Part shown: positions 27,442 through 36,623 of the stretch, in pieces
Layout: each line of letters begins with the position of its first letter
Position numbering within the stretch: position 1 is the first letter of the stretch
Source of the DNA: Roseiarcus sp963780825
Lineage (GTDB): Bacteria; Pseudomonadota; Alphaproteobacteria; Rhizobiales; Beijerinckiaceae
DNA length: 64,000 bases
Reading direction: 5' to 3'
Assembly (NCBI GenBank): GCA_963780825.1
Contig: CAWADL010000010.1
Location: forward strand, 620,001 to 684,000
Position numbers and translations under genes: made by a program
The notes under the pieces: generated by a model
Seen by the model: only the letters and a program-made list of their open reading frames with translations
What the model was told of the DNA's origin: nothing
The model's database searches: none

Positions 27442-28753
27442 ATGATTGATGAACCCGCTGATAGGCCAGACATAACGCTGATGCTCGATCGTGACGGCGT
27501 CATCCGCGATGTCTCGCCGTCGATCGCCCTTGAGAATGAAGTCGCTCGATAGTTGGCGGGGGCGGCCGTGGGACGAGACCGTCACGCCGGAACTCGGCGC
27601 GCGGGTAACGCAAGCGATCGAGGCGTCGCGCAACGGCCGCGAATCCCAGTGTTTCCGCGTGCAGCAGCTTTTGCCGAGCGGGCGCGAACTGCCGATCGAA
27701 TACACGACCGTCAGCCTCGGCAAGAAAGCCGGCTTCGTCGCCATAGGCCGCAACCTCCAGAATGTCTCCGATCTGCAAAGCCGGCTCGTCGATGCGGTGA
27801 AGGCGCGCGAGCAGGATTTTTGGCGCCTGCGCGACATTGAGCGACGCTATCGGGCCGTGCTCGACGCTTCGAACGAGGCCGTGGCGTTGGTCAGAGGCTC
27901 GAACATGCGCGTGGTGGAGGCCAATGTTCGCGCCACGCGATCGCTTGGGCTTTTGCCCGGCGCGGAATTCCTGCCCGACCTTTCCGCGCGTGACCGCAAG
28001 GCGCTCGATGGCGCGTTGGAGTTGGCGAGATCGCAGGGGCGCGCGCCGAATATCGCGCTTCACCTGCAGAACGGCTCGCAGTGGAGCCTGCGCGCCGCGG
28101 TGATCACCAGCGATGCGGACACGTTCTATCTGCTGCAGCTCGCCGCCCTGAGCGGCGCGCCGGAAATAGACGACGAGGACTACGGTCTCGAACAGATTCT
28201 GCACCGGCTCCCCGATGCTTTCGTCATCGTCGACCGCGACGGCGTGCTCCTCAAGGCCAATCCCACTTTCCTCGACCTCGCCCAGGTTGGCGTAGAGAGC
28301 GCGGTGCTTGGCCAGAAGCTGAGTCTCTGGCTTTCCCAGCCGGGCGAGGATTTTGCGGTCATAGCCGGCCTCGTGAATCGCCACGGCAGCGTGCGGCGAA
28401 TGCTTTGCCGGCTGGAAGGGGAGCTCGGCTCCGCAACCGAGGTCGAGATCTCCGCCGTCGGGGACAGAACGACCAATCCCAAGACGCTTGGACTTTTGAT
28501 GCGGGACGTCAGCCCGCGGCAAACCCGCTCGGATTCGAACGTCGAGAGTCGAGATAGCAACGACAATCTCGAGCCGCCGAGGGATACGCTGGAAGCAGCC
28601 GTCAAGGCCTCGGTCGAGGCGATCGAGCGGCGCTACCTCGAAGAGGCATTGACGACATCGCGGGGTAATCGCACGCTCGCGGCCCGCCGGCTGGGGCTGA
28701 GCCGGCAAACGCTGCATGTGAAGCTGAATAAATATAAGCTTGATGACGCCTGA
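27442..28753 (+). CDS. ppsR: PpsR/CrtJ-type photosynthesis repressor, paralogue next to the bacteriophytochrome (one frameshift)
   Basis: The start ATG 27442 gives MIDEPADRPDITLMLDRDGV, a PAS-like beginning. The frame shifts at ~27545 and continues as LDSWRGRPWDETVTPELGAR. PAS domains, a Q-linker-like helix (AREQDFWRLRDIERRYRAVL), a further PAS (EQILHRLPDAFVIVDRDGVL) and a Fis-type HTH (RTLAARRLGLSRQTLHVKLN) follow, ~437 residues in total. The HTH contains no cysteine, unlike redox-controlled PpsR/CrtJ, so it may be insensitive to thiol oxidation. In Rhodopseudomonas and Bradyrhizobium the copy beside the phytochrome is antagonised by light-activated BphP. The same is likely here, since bphP starts 37 bp downstream. 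Confidence 0.85.
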
Positions 28754-28790
28754 CATAACGGCGTAATCATCTGGCAGGGGAGAAGGATCC

Positions 28791-30959
28791 GTGGCCCAGC
28801 CGCAGCCCGTGGCGCCGGCCTTTGGCGCAGCCAACCTTTCGAATTGCGAGCGCGAGCAGATCCATCTTGCGGGCTGTATCCAACCGCACGGCGCGTTGAT
28901 CAGCGTTCGCGAGGACGACCAGACCATATTGCAGGCGAGCTCTAACGCGGCCGAATTTCTCGGGCTGGATACGCCCTTGCAGGGCCTTCGATTGCGCGCC
29001 CTTGGCGGCGATCTCTGGAAACGCGCGCAGGAGATGCCTAGCGATCCGGACGTGATTCCCTTTTTGGCGCGTTGCCGCCTAGCCAATCCGCGGCGCGCCG
29101 TTAACGCGCTTTTGCACCGCGCCGCCGGCGGCGAACTCGTGGTCGAACTGGAGGACGCGGGGCCGATCGCGGACCTCTCCTCGGAGATCGAGCGGGCGCT
29201 GCAAACCATGTTGAGCGCCGGCTCGCTGGATTCGCTCTGCGACGCGACGGCCCGAATTTTCAAGGAAATCAGCGGCTACGACCGCGTGATGATCTATCGC
29301 TTCGACGAGGATGGCCACGGCGAAGTGTTCGCGGAAACACGCAAACCCGAACTCGAAGCTTTCCTGGGCAACCGCTATCCCGCCTCCGACATACCGCAGA
29401 TCGCGCGTCGGCTTTACGTGAGAAATCGCGTGCGGATACTCGCCGACGTGCAATACGCGCCTGCGCTTATCGAGCCGCGCGTTTCGTCGCTGAACGGCGA
29501 CGAGCTCGACATGTCGCTGTGCTTCCTGCGCAGCGCCTCGCCGATCCACGTTCAATATCTGAAGAACATGGGCGTGACGGCGACCCTCGTCGTTTCGTTG
29601 ATGGTCGGCGAGAAGCTTTGGGGGCTGATCTCCTGCCACCACTATTCCCCGCGCTTCCTGCAGTTCGAAATGCGTTCGGTCTGCGAACTGCTGGCGGAGG
29701 CCGTCGGCACGCGCATCGCGGCGCTTGAGAGTTTCGCGCGCGGACAGTGCGAGCTGGCGGCGCGACGGCTCGAGCAAAGAATGGTCGAGAGCCTGTCGCG
29801 GGTCGGCGAATGGCGCGGCGCCCTGTTTGACGGCGCGCGTTCGCTGCTGCTGCCACTTCGCGCGACCGGGGCCGCGCTGGTGTTCGAAGGCAAGGTCGAA
29901 AGCCTCGGCGAGGCGCCGGGCACGGAGCAGATCCGAGCGCTCGCGGAGTGGTTGAGCTCAAAATTCGTCGACGGCCTCTACGCCACCTCCAGCCTCGCGA
30001 CGGAGGCGCCGCAATTTACGGAATTGACCGGCGTCGCCGCGGGGGTGGTGGCGGCCGAGGTTTCCGGAGATGGCAGCGAATTGCTGATCTGGTTCCGGCA
30101 GGAGCGCGTGCGGACCATCACCTGGGGCGGCAAGCCGTTCAAATCGCCTTCCGACGACGACGATCCGAGCGAACTGTCGCCGCGGCGCTCGTTCGCACAG
30201 TGGCATCAGGTCGTGGAGGGCACATCGGACCCCTGGACGTCCGCCGATATCGCCGCGGCTCGGATGATCGGCGCCAGCGTCGCCGATGTGATCACCCAAT
30301 ACCGCGCCGTGCAGATCGTCATCGCCAATGATCAGCTCGATCAGGTCGCCAAGCGGTTGAGGGCGAGCGAACAGCTGGTGATTGTCGCGGACTCGCAGGG
30401 GCGCCTGCTGGAGAGCAATTCTACATTCGAAACGCTCGTCGGGGTCGGACCATCTTCGCTGAAGCGGCTCGACGACTTGCCGGCTTTTTTCGCCAAGTCC
30501 GATGATATGGCGTTGCGGCTCAAATCGCTGCAGCAGACAAGGCGCAGCTGGCGTGGGGATGTGATGCTGCGGGCTGGAAACAGGCCCGCTGTGCCGCTGC
30601 ACGTACGGGCGGACGCGATCACTGGCGACGATGATCGCGCGCTCGGATACGTGTTGTTGTTCACCGATCTCACCGAGCGGCGCGCCGCCGAAACCGCCCG
30701 ACGTCGCTTTCAAGAAAGCCTCGTCGGCAGCCGTCGGCGGCTCTCCACGCGGTTGGAGACGGACGCGGACCTGAAGGTGCAAAGCCTGATTTCGCAAGTG
30801 ATCGAGAACGCGCAGCTCGCGGCGCTGGAGGTCACGGACGCGGCGGATCCCGCAAATATGCGCAAGCTTCTGGAGGGGATACGAAACTCGCTGGAGCGAA
30901 GCGCGGAGGTATTGGAGCGCCTGACGTTCGAATCGCCGCCGCCGGCGCGCAAGCCGTAG
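28791..30959 (+). CDS. bphP: Bacteriophytochrome of the PpsR-controlling type
   Basis: An intact 722-residue protein from GTG 28791 with AGGGGAGAAGG ahead. The PAS domain starts with NLSNCEREQIHLAGCIQPHG; Cys19 fits the biliverdin-binding cysteine. The GAF domain has RYPASDIPQIARRLYVRNR with Asp-Ile-Pro at 200-202 and an SPIHVQYLKNMGVTATL block. The PHY tongue has PRRSF. A further PAS (~525-640) and a helical tail follow; I see no histidine-kinase catalytic domain. This matches the BphP of photosynthetic Bradyrhizobium and R. palustris, which sense far-red/red light and relieve PpsR repression by protein contact. It is co-directional with ppsR. Confidence 0.92.
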   Translation: MAQPQPVAPAFGAANLSNCEREQIHLAGCIQPHGALISVREDDQTILQASSNAAEFLGLDTPLQGLRLRALGGDLWKRAQEMPSDPDVIPFLARCRLANPRRAVNALLHRAAGGELVVELEDAGPIADLSSEIERALQTMLSAGSLDSLCDATARIFKEISGYDRVMIYRFDEDGHGEVFAETRKPELEAFLGNRYPASDIPQIARRLYVRNRVRILADVQYAPALIEPRVSSLNGDELDMSLCFLRSASPIHVQYLKNMGVTATLVVSLMVGEKLWGLISCHHYSPRFLQFEMRSVCELLAEAVGTRIAALESFARGQCELAARRLEQRMVESLSRVGEWRGALFDGARSLLLPLRATGAALVFEGKVESLGEAPGTEQIRALAEWLSSKFVDGLYATSSLATEAPQFTELTGVAAGVVAAEVSGDGSELLIWFRQERVRTITWGGKPFKSPSDDDDPSELSPRRSFAQWHQVVEGTSDPWTSADIAAARMIGASVADVITQYRAVQIVIANDQLDQVAKRLRASEQLVIVADSQGRLLESNSTFETLVGVGPSSLKRLDDLPAFFAKSDDMALRLKSLQQTRRSWRGDVMLRAGNRPAVPLHVRADAITGDDDRALGYVLLFTDLTERRAAETARRRFQESLVGSRRRLSTRLETDADLKVQSLISQVIENAQLAALEVTDAADPANMRKLLEGIRNSLERSAEVLERLTFESPPPARKP

Positions 30960-30966
30960 GCTCGCT

Positions 30967-30997
30967 CGTCATCGCGAGCGAAGCGAAGCCATCCAGC
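30967..30997. repeat. Single arm of family A repeat
   Basis: CGTCATCGCGAGCGAAGCGA followed by AGCCATCCAGC is one arm of the family A element, 7 bp after the bphP stop. No second arm is seen within 150 bp, so it is a remnant. Confidence 0.75.
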
Positions 30998-31024
30998 ATT
31001 GTAAGGGAGGATTAGGCGCCTTGC

Positions 31025-31113
31025 GGAGCGTCGGCCTCCAGGCCGACGCGGGGGTTGATACGTAAGCCGGCCACGTGGGAGACCAAGCGGTCGGCGTGGA
31101 CGCCGACCCTCCG
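31025..31113. repeat. Inverted-repeat element, family B copy 1
   Basis: GGAGCGTCGGCCTCCAGGCC and, 40 bp on, GGTCGGCGTGGACGCCGACC: each arm is itself palindromic and the pair resembles the perfect element at 54907-54987. It lies between converging bphP and the AerR-like gene, where it could end both transcripts. Confidence 0.75.
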
Positions 31114-31126
31114 CCAGAGTTGCCGA

Positions 31127-31999
31127 TCAACCTCTCGCCCAAAGCTTCGCGCCTTGGGCAATGTAGAGCTTCTGGGCCAGCAACGCAGCGCTTGGGCCAT
31201 CTTCGGCAGCAGCGTCGCCGCCGATACGAGCAACCAGGTCGGGCCGACCATGAAGCGCCCAACCGCCGACAATCACCGCGATCTTCGTGTTGAGCGACGC
31301 GCGCCGAATCGCATCGATGGATCGGGCGGCGGCGGTAAGGTGCTCTTCTTTGCTGATCGTGAAACCGACGACGGCGTACCAACTGGCCGCGACCGTCTCC
31401 GCGTTCTCGCCTGGAGAACGGCCAACCTCCAGCGCGGTGTCCCAACCGGACGCCCGCAGGAAATTCGCGACCATGTCGAGGCCAAACAGATGCGCCTCAT
31501 GCGGCGTCGAAACCAACAGCGCGCGACGGCGCGGATCGCCGATCTGGCTCGGCGCGTTGGAATACATCTCCAGCATGATTCGTAGCCGGTTGACGCCAAC
31601 CGTCACGTCGACGAAATCGCACAGGTCTTCGAACCACAATTCGCCGAGCCGGCGCGCCGTCGGCGCGAGCAATGTTTCAAACAGCACGTCGGCGGTGAGG
31701 CCTCTTTCGCGCATTTCCCGGAACAGTTGATGTGCGGACGTCGAGTCCGTTTCGAGAATGGCGGCGCCAAACGCCTCGATATCCTCGGTCGTCGGCAGAT
31801 TCTCGCCGCCGCCGGCCTTCCACGCCTGGTGAATGAGCGCGAGGCGGGGAAGAACCCGCTCCAAGACGACCGAATGGAGCCGCGCGCTCAAGACCGCGGC
31901 GCTCGCGCCGTGGCCCTCGTTCGCGTCGTCCCAACCCTCTCCAATTGGCAATCCCGACTGTGGGACATGACAATCGTCAGCAGCACTACTGTCTCGCAT
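31127..31999 (-). CDS. Cobalamin-binding AerR/PpaA-like antirepressor beside bphP
   Basis: A 290-residue protein from ATG 31999 (a frame extending to 32107 has no family support). A helical segment holds LGELWFEDLCDFVDVTVGVN, the cap region of light-sensing B12 proteins. A Rossmann-like B12-binding domain follows with STPHEAHLFGLDMVANFLRA, in which the ExHxxG-like His is the candidate lower cobalt ligand, then WYAVVGFTISKEEHLTAAAR and VIVGGWALHGRPDLVARIGG. AerR uses adenosylcobalamin to sense blue light and counteracts PpsR/CrtJ. A second homologue (38131-38964) sits with the other ppsR, so each ppsR has its own B12 partner. Confidence 0.86.
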   Translation of the reverse strand: MRDSSAADDCHVPQSGLPIGEGWDDANEGHGASAAVLSARLHSVVLERVLPRLALIHQAWKAGGGENLPTTEDIEAFGAAILETDSTSAHQLFREMRERGLTADVLFETLLAPTARRLGELWFEDLCDFVDVTVGVNRLRIMLEMYSNAPSQIGDPRRRALLVSTPHEAHLFGLDMVANFLRASGWDTALEVGRSPGENAETVAASWYAVVGFTISKEEHLTAAARSIDAIRRASLNTKIAVIVGGWALHGRPDLVARIGGDAAAEDGPSAALLAQKLYIAQGAKLWARG

Positions 32000-32364
32000 C
32001 GCCCCCTCCCGGTTTAATACCGTTGGGCAACTCCCACGGGCCTTTTCGACCTCGCCGTCACATTGAAGCCGAGAATTGTGGATTAGTAAAGCGTCGTTGA
32101 CAGCCATCGCGACTGTCGTGGGTCCCTGTCAGTGGCCAAATCCCGATTTGCGTGACCGGTCCGGCTCGGAGCCGTTAAGAATAATCGGGGAGAATCCGGG
32201 TGTTGCAGGCAAAGGCCGCGGCATATCGCGGGTCCTTACGCACACAAAAAAATTTTAAGTGGCCTCTAAAAAAACTGAAGATGCCTCTACGAGGTTCGCG
32301 TCCAGGCCGACCTTTGGCGCGTCCATCCGGTTGACGTTGGAGCCCAACGGTCCGCAGAGCAACC
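32000..32364. other. Intergenic region upstream of the AerR-like gene
   Basis: These 365 bp hold the promoter of the minus-strand AerR-like gene. An A-rich block (CACACAAAAAAATTTTAAGT at ~32240) stands out against the GC background, and 32290-32365 resembles a decayed family B repeat (GCGTCCAGGCCGACC). No gene or clear PpsR palindrome was found. Confidence 0.5.
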
Positions 32365-32653
32365 TCAGCGTTCGGGCTTAGGTTTGGGCTCCCAACGGGC
32401 GACGAGATCGAACCCATGCGCAACCAGGGCGCGCCGCCAACGGCGCGGCTATCCACACCCCGCCGGCGCCCATCCAAAGCTCGCGCGCGACGATCAGCAG
32501 GAACGCGCCGGCGGCCAGGTTCGCGATCAGCGCGGCGGGTCGAGGCCCTCCGCCTTTCACCCGTCGCCAGACGATGAGCCCGACGCCCTCGATCACAATC
32601 AACAATAGCGCGAGGTCGAGAAAGCGCAGATCGATCGCGCCCACGGCGCTCAC
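32365..32653 (-). CDS. Small membrane protein coupled to tspO (apparent frameshift near the end)
   Basis: GTG 32653 overlaps the tspO stop as GTGA. The product (VSAVGAIDLRFLDLALLLIV...) has two or three membrane segments: LALLLIVIEGVGLIVW and ANLAAGAFLLIVARELW, then a hydrophobic GGVWIAAPLAA. In the present frame it ends oddly; a one-base shift near 32430 gives LVAHGFDLVARWEPKPKPER and a stop at 32365, about 95 residues. I do not recognise a named family. Coupling to tspO within the photosynthesis cluster suggests a role near porphyrin/oxygen signalling or membrane assembly, but that is speculation. Confidence 0.6.
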
Positions 32654-33085
32654 CGGCGCCTGAGATCGGCCGCGCGGCCGAACGGCGCGTTGAGTTGGAC
32701 AATCCGCCAGTTGAGCCACGTCGCGAAGGTGACCCACACCAGATAGGGCGCCAGCAGCCCCGCCGCGCGCCGGCGAAAACGGCGCGAGTGAACAGGATCA
32801 AGCGCCAGGATCGACAGCCAGAACGGGATGACTTCGATGATCGCCCAGTCCGGGCGCCTCAGCTTGAAGAACAGCGGGCTCCAGCGCGACGTTGAGCAGC
32901 CCGTTGAGCGCGAACAGGGCGATCAGCGTTCGACGCGCGCCGGCGTCGGGCGCGGCGTCCCAAGCGAGCACGCCGGCCGCCGCGATCAGGGCGAAGATCA
33001 GCGTCCAGGCCGGCCCGAACAGCCAGTTGGGCGGACGCAAGCGGGGAAAGCGCAGGCTCTCGTACCAGGGGCCGACATCAGTCAT
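32650..33085 (-). CDS. tspO: TspO/MBR family tryptophan-rich sensory protein (apparent frameshifts)
   Basis: Family sequence is split over frames: WYESLRFPRLRPPNWLFGPA with the conserved PxWxFxxxWT-type core, NVAW then SPLFFKLRRPDWAIIEVIPF after a shift near 32890, and GLLAPYLVWVTFATWLNWRI with the LN motif at the end. The listed ATG 33085 leaves out the first membrane helix, which may be present out of frame upstream (SSLVAVIGGL, ~33115-33085). TspO is an outer- or cytoplasmic-membrane porphyrin-binding protein; in Rhodobacter it modulates photosynthesis gene expression with oxygen. It lies between bchP and a small membrane-protein gene. Confidence 0.85.
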
Positions 33086-33166
33086 CAGGCCGCCAATGAC
33101 GGCGACCAGCGATGACCGCCTGCGACCGCGACCAGAATCTCTTCCAATGGACGAAGACGAAAGGCA

Positions 33167-34351
33167 TCAAGGCGACGCCAAATGCAATAGATGCGCCAGG
33201 TCCTTGAAGAAGATGCGCACGTGCGCCAACGGATCGCGCCGCGGCAGCTCCTTGTTCATGTAGGCTTCCCAAGTCAGCCGCTGCACGTCGGGATCGCGGC
33301 AGATGCTGACGAAGCGCTCGCGCCGCTTGTCGCTGGCGTACCAGAAATACTGCATGATCCCGAGGATCCAGAACACGCGGCCATGCGCCTTCATGAAGCG
33401 CTTGCGGGCTTGTGCGAGCGCGCGGGCGTCGCCGGATCTCAGCGCCTCCTCGACCGCCTCAGCGGCAAGCCGGCCGCCGAGCATGGCGTAGTAGATGCCC
33501 TCGCCGGACGAGGGCGCGACCACGCCGGCGGCGTCGCCGGCCAGCACGACGTCGCGGCCATTGTCCCATCTTTTCAGTGGTTTGAGCGGGATGGCGCGCC
33601 TTCCTTGCGGACGGTCGCGCGTGGGCGCGAGGCCGGTCTCGGCGCGAAGACCGGCGACCGAGCCTTTCAGCGAAAACCCCTTTTGCGCCGAGCCGACGCC
33701 GACGCTCATCGTGTCGCCGTGCGGGAAAATCCAGGCGTAGAAGTCGGGCGACAGCGTTCCCCGGTAATAGATCTCGCAGCGATCGGCTCGCTCAGCGGGC
33801 GTCTCGACGATCTCGTGGTAGGCGAAGACGAACGGCGTGCGGTCGGCGCCGGCGATCTCCTGGCGGCCGACTTCGGTCAGCGCACCGTCAGCGCCGATGA
33901 CGAAATTGGCGCGTAGTTCGGATTCGTCGCTTTCCCCTTTCGGGCGGTAGCGCACGACGACCGTTCCATCCGCCTCGCGGGTCATTCGCTGGTAGGCGCC
34001 GCAAACGCGCTCGGCGCCCGTCTCGGCCGCGCGGACGCGCAAAAACTCGTCGAATTCGGCGCGATCGACCATGCCGACGTAGCCGCCCTCGATCGGCATG
34101 TCGACCCGCTCGCCCTTCGGCGAAACCATGGTCGCCTTGGAGACCCGCGCTTTGAGCAGGCGCGCGGGGATCGCGAAATCGCGAATCAGCCGCGGCGGGA
34201 TCGCGCCGCCGCAGGGTTTGATGCGGCCGGCCTTATCGAGCAGGGCGACCTTGCGGCCGAGGCGCGCGAGATCGGTCGCGGCCGCGGCGCCAGCCGGTCC
34301 GCCACCGACCACGACCACGTCATAGCGCAAAGCGGCCTCCATGTTCGCCAT
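33167..34351 (-). CDS. bchP: Geranylgeranyl (bacterio)chlorophyll reductase
   Basis: An intact 394-residue flavoprotein from ATG 34351. The FAD motif VVVVGGGPAGAAAATDLARL is near residue 11, CGGAIPPRLIRDFAI follows, and DVVLAGDAAGVVAPSSGEGI forms the second FAD motif. It reduces the geranylgeranyl tail to phytyl on bacteriochlorophyll. It starts two bases after the stop of the pucC-type gene, in the conserved order bchG-orf428-bchP known from Rhodobacter. Confidence 0.95.
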   Translation of the reverse strand: MANMEAALRYDVVVVGGGPAGAAAATDLARLGRKVALLDKAGRIKPCGGAIPPRLIRDFAIPARLLKARVSKATMVSPKGERVDMPIEGGYVGMVDRAEFDEFLRVRAAETGAERVCGAYQRMTREADGTVVVRYRPKGESDESELRANFVIGADGALTEVGRQEIAGADRTPFVFAYHEIVETPAERADRCEIYYRGTLSPDFYAWIFPHGDTMSVGVGSAQKGFSLKGSVAGLRAETGLAPTRDRPQGRRAIPLKPLKRWDNGRDVVLAGDAAGVVAPSSGEGIYYAMLGGRLAAEAVEEALRSGDARALAQARKRFMKAHGRVFWILGIMQYFWYASDKRRERFVSICRDPDVQRLTWEAYMNKELPRRDPLAHVRIFFKDLAHLLHLASP

Positions 34352-34353
34352 TC

Positions 34354-35677
34354 TCAAGACTCCTGCGGGGCCATTCCAGCTGCCGCCGCGGTCGCGCGCG
34401 GCTTGGCGGCCGAGGCTTCGCCAAGCCGCGCCGCGATCCATGCCGACGCGACAAAAGCGAGCGCCTCGGCGGCGAAAACCACAACATAGGCGTTGAGCGG
34501 CGAGCCGAGCGCCAGGCGGGCCAGATCGACGAGCGCGCTGGCCAGAAGGCCGCCAGCGCCGAGCGCGAGCGCCTGCGCCGCGCCCCAGAGGCCCATGCGG
34601 GTCCCCGCGCGCGCGCCCTTGGCCGCGAGCCCCATCATCGTCCCGATCGCCGCGGCGGCGTAGACGCCGTTGCCAAACCCCAGCGCGAACACGGCGGCGC
34701 GCAGCGGGCCGGGTCCGGCGCCGATCAGGCCGGTCACGGCGACGGCCGCGAGCGCGGAGGCCGAGGCGAGGCAGCCGCCGACGGTCCAAAGGCGGAGATC
34801 GCCGAGCCGCGGCCCGCCGAGGGCCGAAGCGCAGATCGCAACGACGATCATGCCGGCGAGCGACCCGCCGTGCTGGAGGCCGGCCAGCTTGGTGGTGACG
34901 CCTGGCGACAGACCGAAGACGAGCCCGGCATAGGGTTCAACCAAAAGCTCCTGCGCGCTGTACGCGAGCATCGAGACGAAGATGAAGATCGTGAACCGCC
35001 GCGCCGCAGGCTCCGACCAGACCTGCCGGAACGCCTCGCGAAAATTCGCCGCCGTCGCGCCGAGGCTCGGCGGCGCCCGCGGTTTCGACGCCGACGATCG
35101 CGACACAGGCGAGCGCGAAGGCCAAGGCGGATACGGTCGCGGTGACGGCGACGAGGCGGGAGGGCGAGTAGGGGTCGAGGAAATGTCCGGCCAGCGGCGC
35201 CGTCAGCGCGAAGCCGAAGATCATCATCACCCATACGGTCGTCGCGGCGGCGGCTCGGCGGGGCGGAGCGACTTGGGCCGCCAGCGTCGCCAGAACATTG
35301 GTTCCGGCCGCGCCGGCGCCCGCGCCGACTAGCAGAAACCCGAGCGCGGCGAGGCAGAGGCCGCCGGCGGTCGAAGAGGACGCGAGCGCTGTGCCTGCCG
35401 CCGCGGTGACGCCGCCGATCGCCAGCACCGCCATGCCCAAGACGATCCACGGGGCGCGTCGGCCGCCGATGTCCGAGCGGTAACCCCAGGCGGGTCGGAG
35501 GATCTGAACGCCGTGAAACAAGGCGATCAGCAGCCCTGGGGCCAGCGCCGGCAGCGCCAGTTCGACGATCATCACCCGGTTGAGGGTCGCGGTCATCAGC
35601 ACGACGATCGCGCCCAACGCCGTTTGCACCAGGCCGAGCCGGAAGATCTGGCCCCAAGTGAGAGCCGCGCCGCTCAT
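34354..35677 (-). CDS. PucC-family MFS protein of the bchG-bchP cluster (ORF428-like, one frameshift)
   Basis: The start ATG 35677 overlaps the bchG stop. The first part (TWGQIFRLGLVQTALGAIVV, LMTATLNRVMIVELALPALA, PAWGYRSDIGGRRAPWIVLG) and the second part (QELLVEPYAGLVFGLSPGVT) are typical of the PucC/LhaA family of twelve-helix membrane proteins. The frame breaks near 35085. Restored length is about 440 residues. Family members deliver or hold bacteriochlorophyll for complex assembly. A separate lhaA copy lies in the puh operon, so this one is the bchG-linked paralogue. Confidence 0.88.
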
Positions 35678-36549
35678 GGCGCACCCGCTCCGAAGCGCAG
35701 AGCGAAAGCGCTGACGAGCATGCCAAGCACGTAGAGCGTCGTGCCAGTTGCGTTGTAGAACGCCGCCTGGCCGCGCGGGTCTTTCAACAAACGCGCCATC
35801 AGTGCGAATTGGCCGATGAGCAAGGCGCCAACCGCCAGGGCATGAAGCGGATGCCCCCATCGGAGCAGCAGAAAGATGACGACGGCCTGCGGCAGCGCCA
35901 TGACGACGCAGGCCAGCCGGACCGCGCCCTCAACCCCGAGCTGAACCGGCAGCGTCCGCACGCCCATCACCGTGTCGCCCTCGATCGACTTGAAGTCGTT
36001 GAGCGTCATGATGCCGTGGGCGCCGAGGCTATAAAGCAGCGCCAGCGATATGACCCTGATGTCGGGGAGGCTTGACGCCATCGCAGCGGCGCCGGTGAAC
36101 CAGGGGAGACCTTCATAAGCCAGGCCCACCGCCGAATTGCCGAGCCAGCCGTTCTGTTTCAGCCGCAGCGGCGGCGCGCTATAGATCCAGGCGAGCACGA
36201 GCCCGACCATCGCCGCGATGAATACCCAGGCGCCGAGGGTCGCCGCAACGAACAGCGAGAGCGCCGTCCACAGACAAGCGATATAAAGCCCCCAACGGCC
36301 GGGAATCCGCCCGGAGGGAATCGGTCGGTTCGGCTCGTTGATCGCGTCGACCTTACGGTCGTACCAGTCGTTGACGGCCTGGCTCGTCGCGCACACCAGC
36401 GGCCCCGCGAGGGTAATGCCGACCGCGGCGACAAGCCAACGTCCCGACACCCCGCTCGACACCACGCCGCAGCCGAACGCCCACATCGGCGCGAACCACG
36501 TCAGTGGCTTCAGCAGTTCGAGTACGGCCGATGGTGCGGGCCTTTGCAT
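35674..36549 (-). CDS. bchG: Bacteriochlorophyll synthase (esterifying prenyltransferase)
   Basis: An intact 291-residue UbiA-family membrane protein from ATG 36549. SQAVNDWYDRKVDAINEPNR carries the diphosphate-Mg binding aspartates (~60-80), and HGIMTLNDFKSIEGDTVMGV is the second Asp-rich motif. It attaches geranylgeranyl or phytyl diphosphate to bacteriochlorophyllide a. It is first in bchG-pucC-type-bchP and overlaps the following gene by 4 bp. A PpsR-type palindrome lies 31-48 bp upstream of the start. Confidence 0.95.
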   Translation of the reverse strand: MQRPAPSAVLELLKPLTWFAPMWAFGCGVVSSGVSGRWLVAAVGITLAGPLVCATSQAVNDWYDRKVDAINEPNRPIPSGRIPGRWGLYIACLWTALSLFVAATLGAWVFIAAMVGLVLAWIYSAPPLRLKQNGWLGNSAVGLAYEGLPWFTGAAAMASSLPDIRVISLALLYSLGAHGIMTLNDFKSIEGDTVMGVRTLPVQLGVEGAVRLACVVMALPQAVVIFLLLRWGHPLHALAVGALLIGQFALMARLLKDPRGQAAFYNATGTTLYVLGMLVSAFALRFGAGAP

Positions 36550-36579
36550 GTCGGGGATGCTAGACTTGACGCAAATAAG

Positions 36580-36597
36580 TGTCAATTCAAATTGACG
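36580..36597. promoter_or_regulatory. PpsR-type operator upstream of bchG
   Basis: TGTCAATTCAAATTGACG fits TGT-N12-ACA with one mismatch, and its inner part CAATTCAAATTG is nearly palindromic. It sits 31 bp before the bchG start and between bchG and the 3' end of ppsR. PpsR/CrtJ binds this pattern to repress bch genes in oxygen. Confidence 0.75.
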
Positions 36598-36623
36598 ATC
36601 CCGCGCGCGGTCCCAGATGCGCT

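Noticed and set aside
36549..36566. A further TGT-N12-ACT match overlapping the bchG start.
   Set aside because: It lacks the inner symmetry of the other PpsR sites and matches the consensus poorly.
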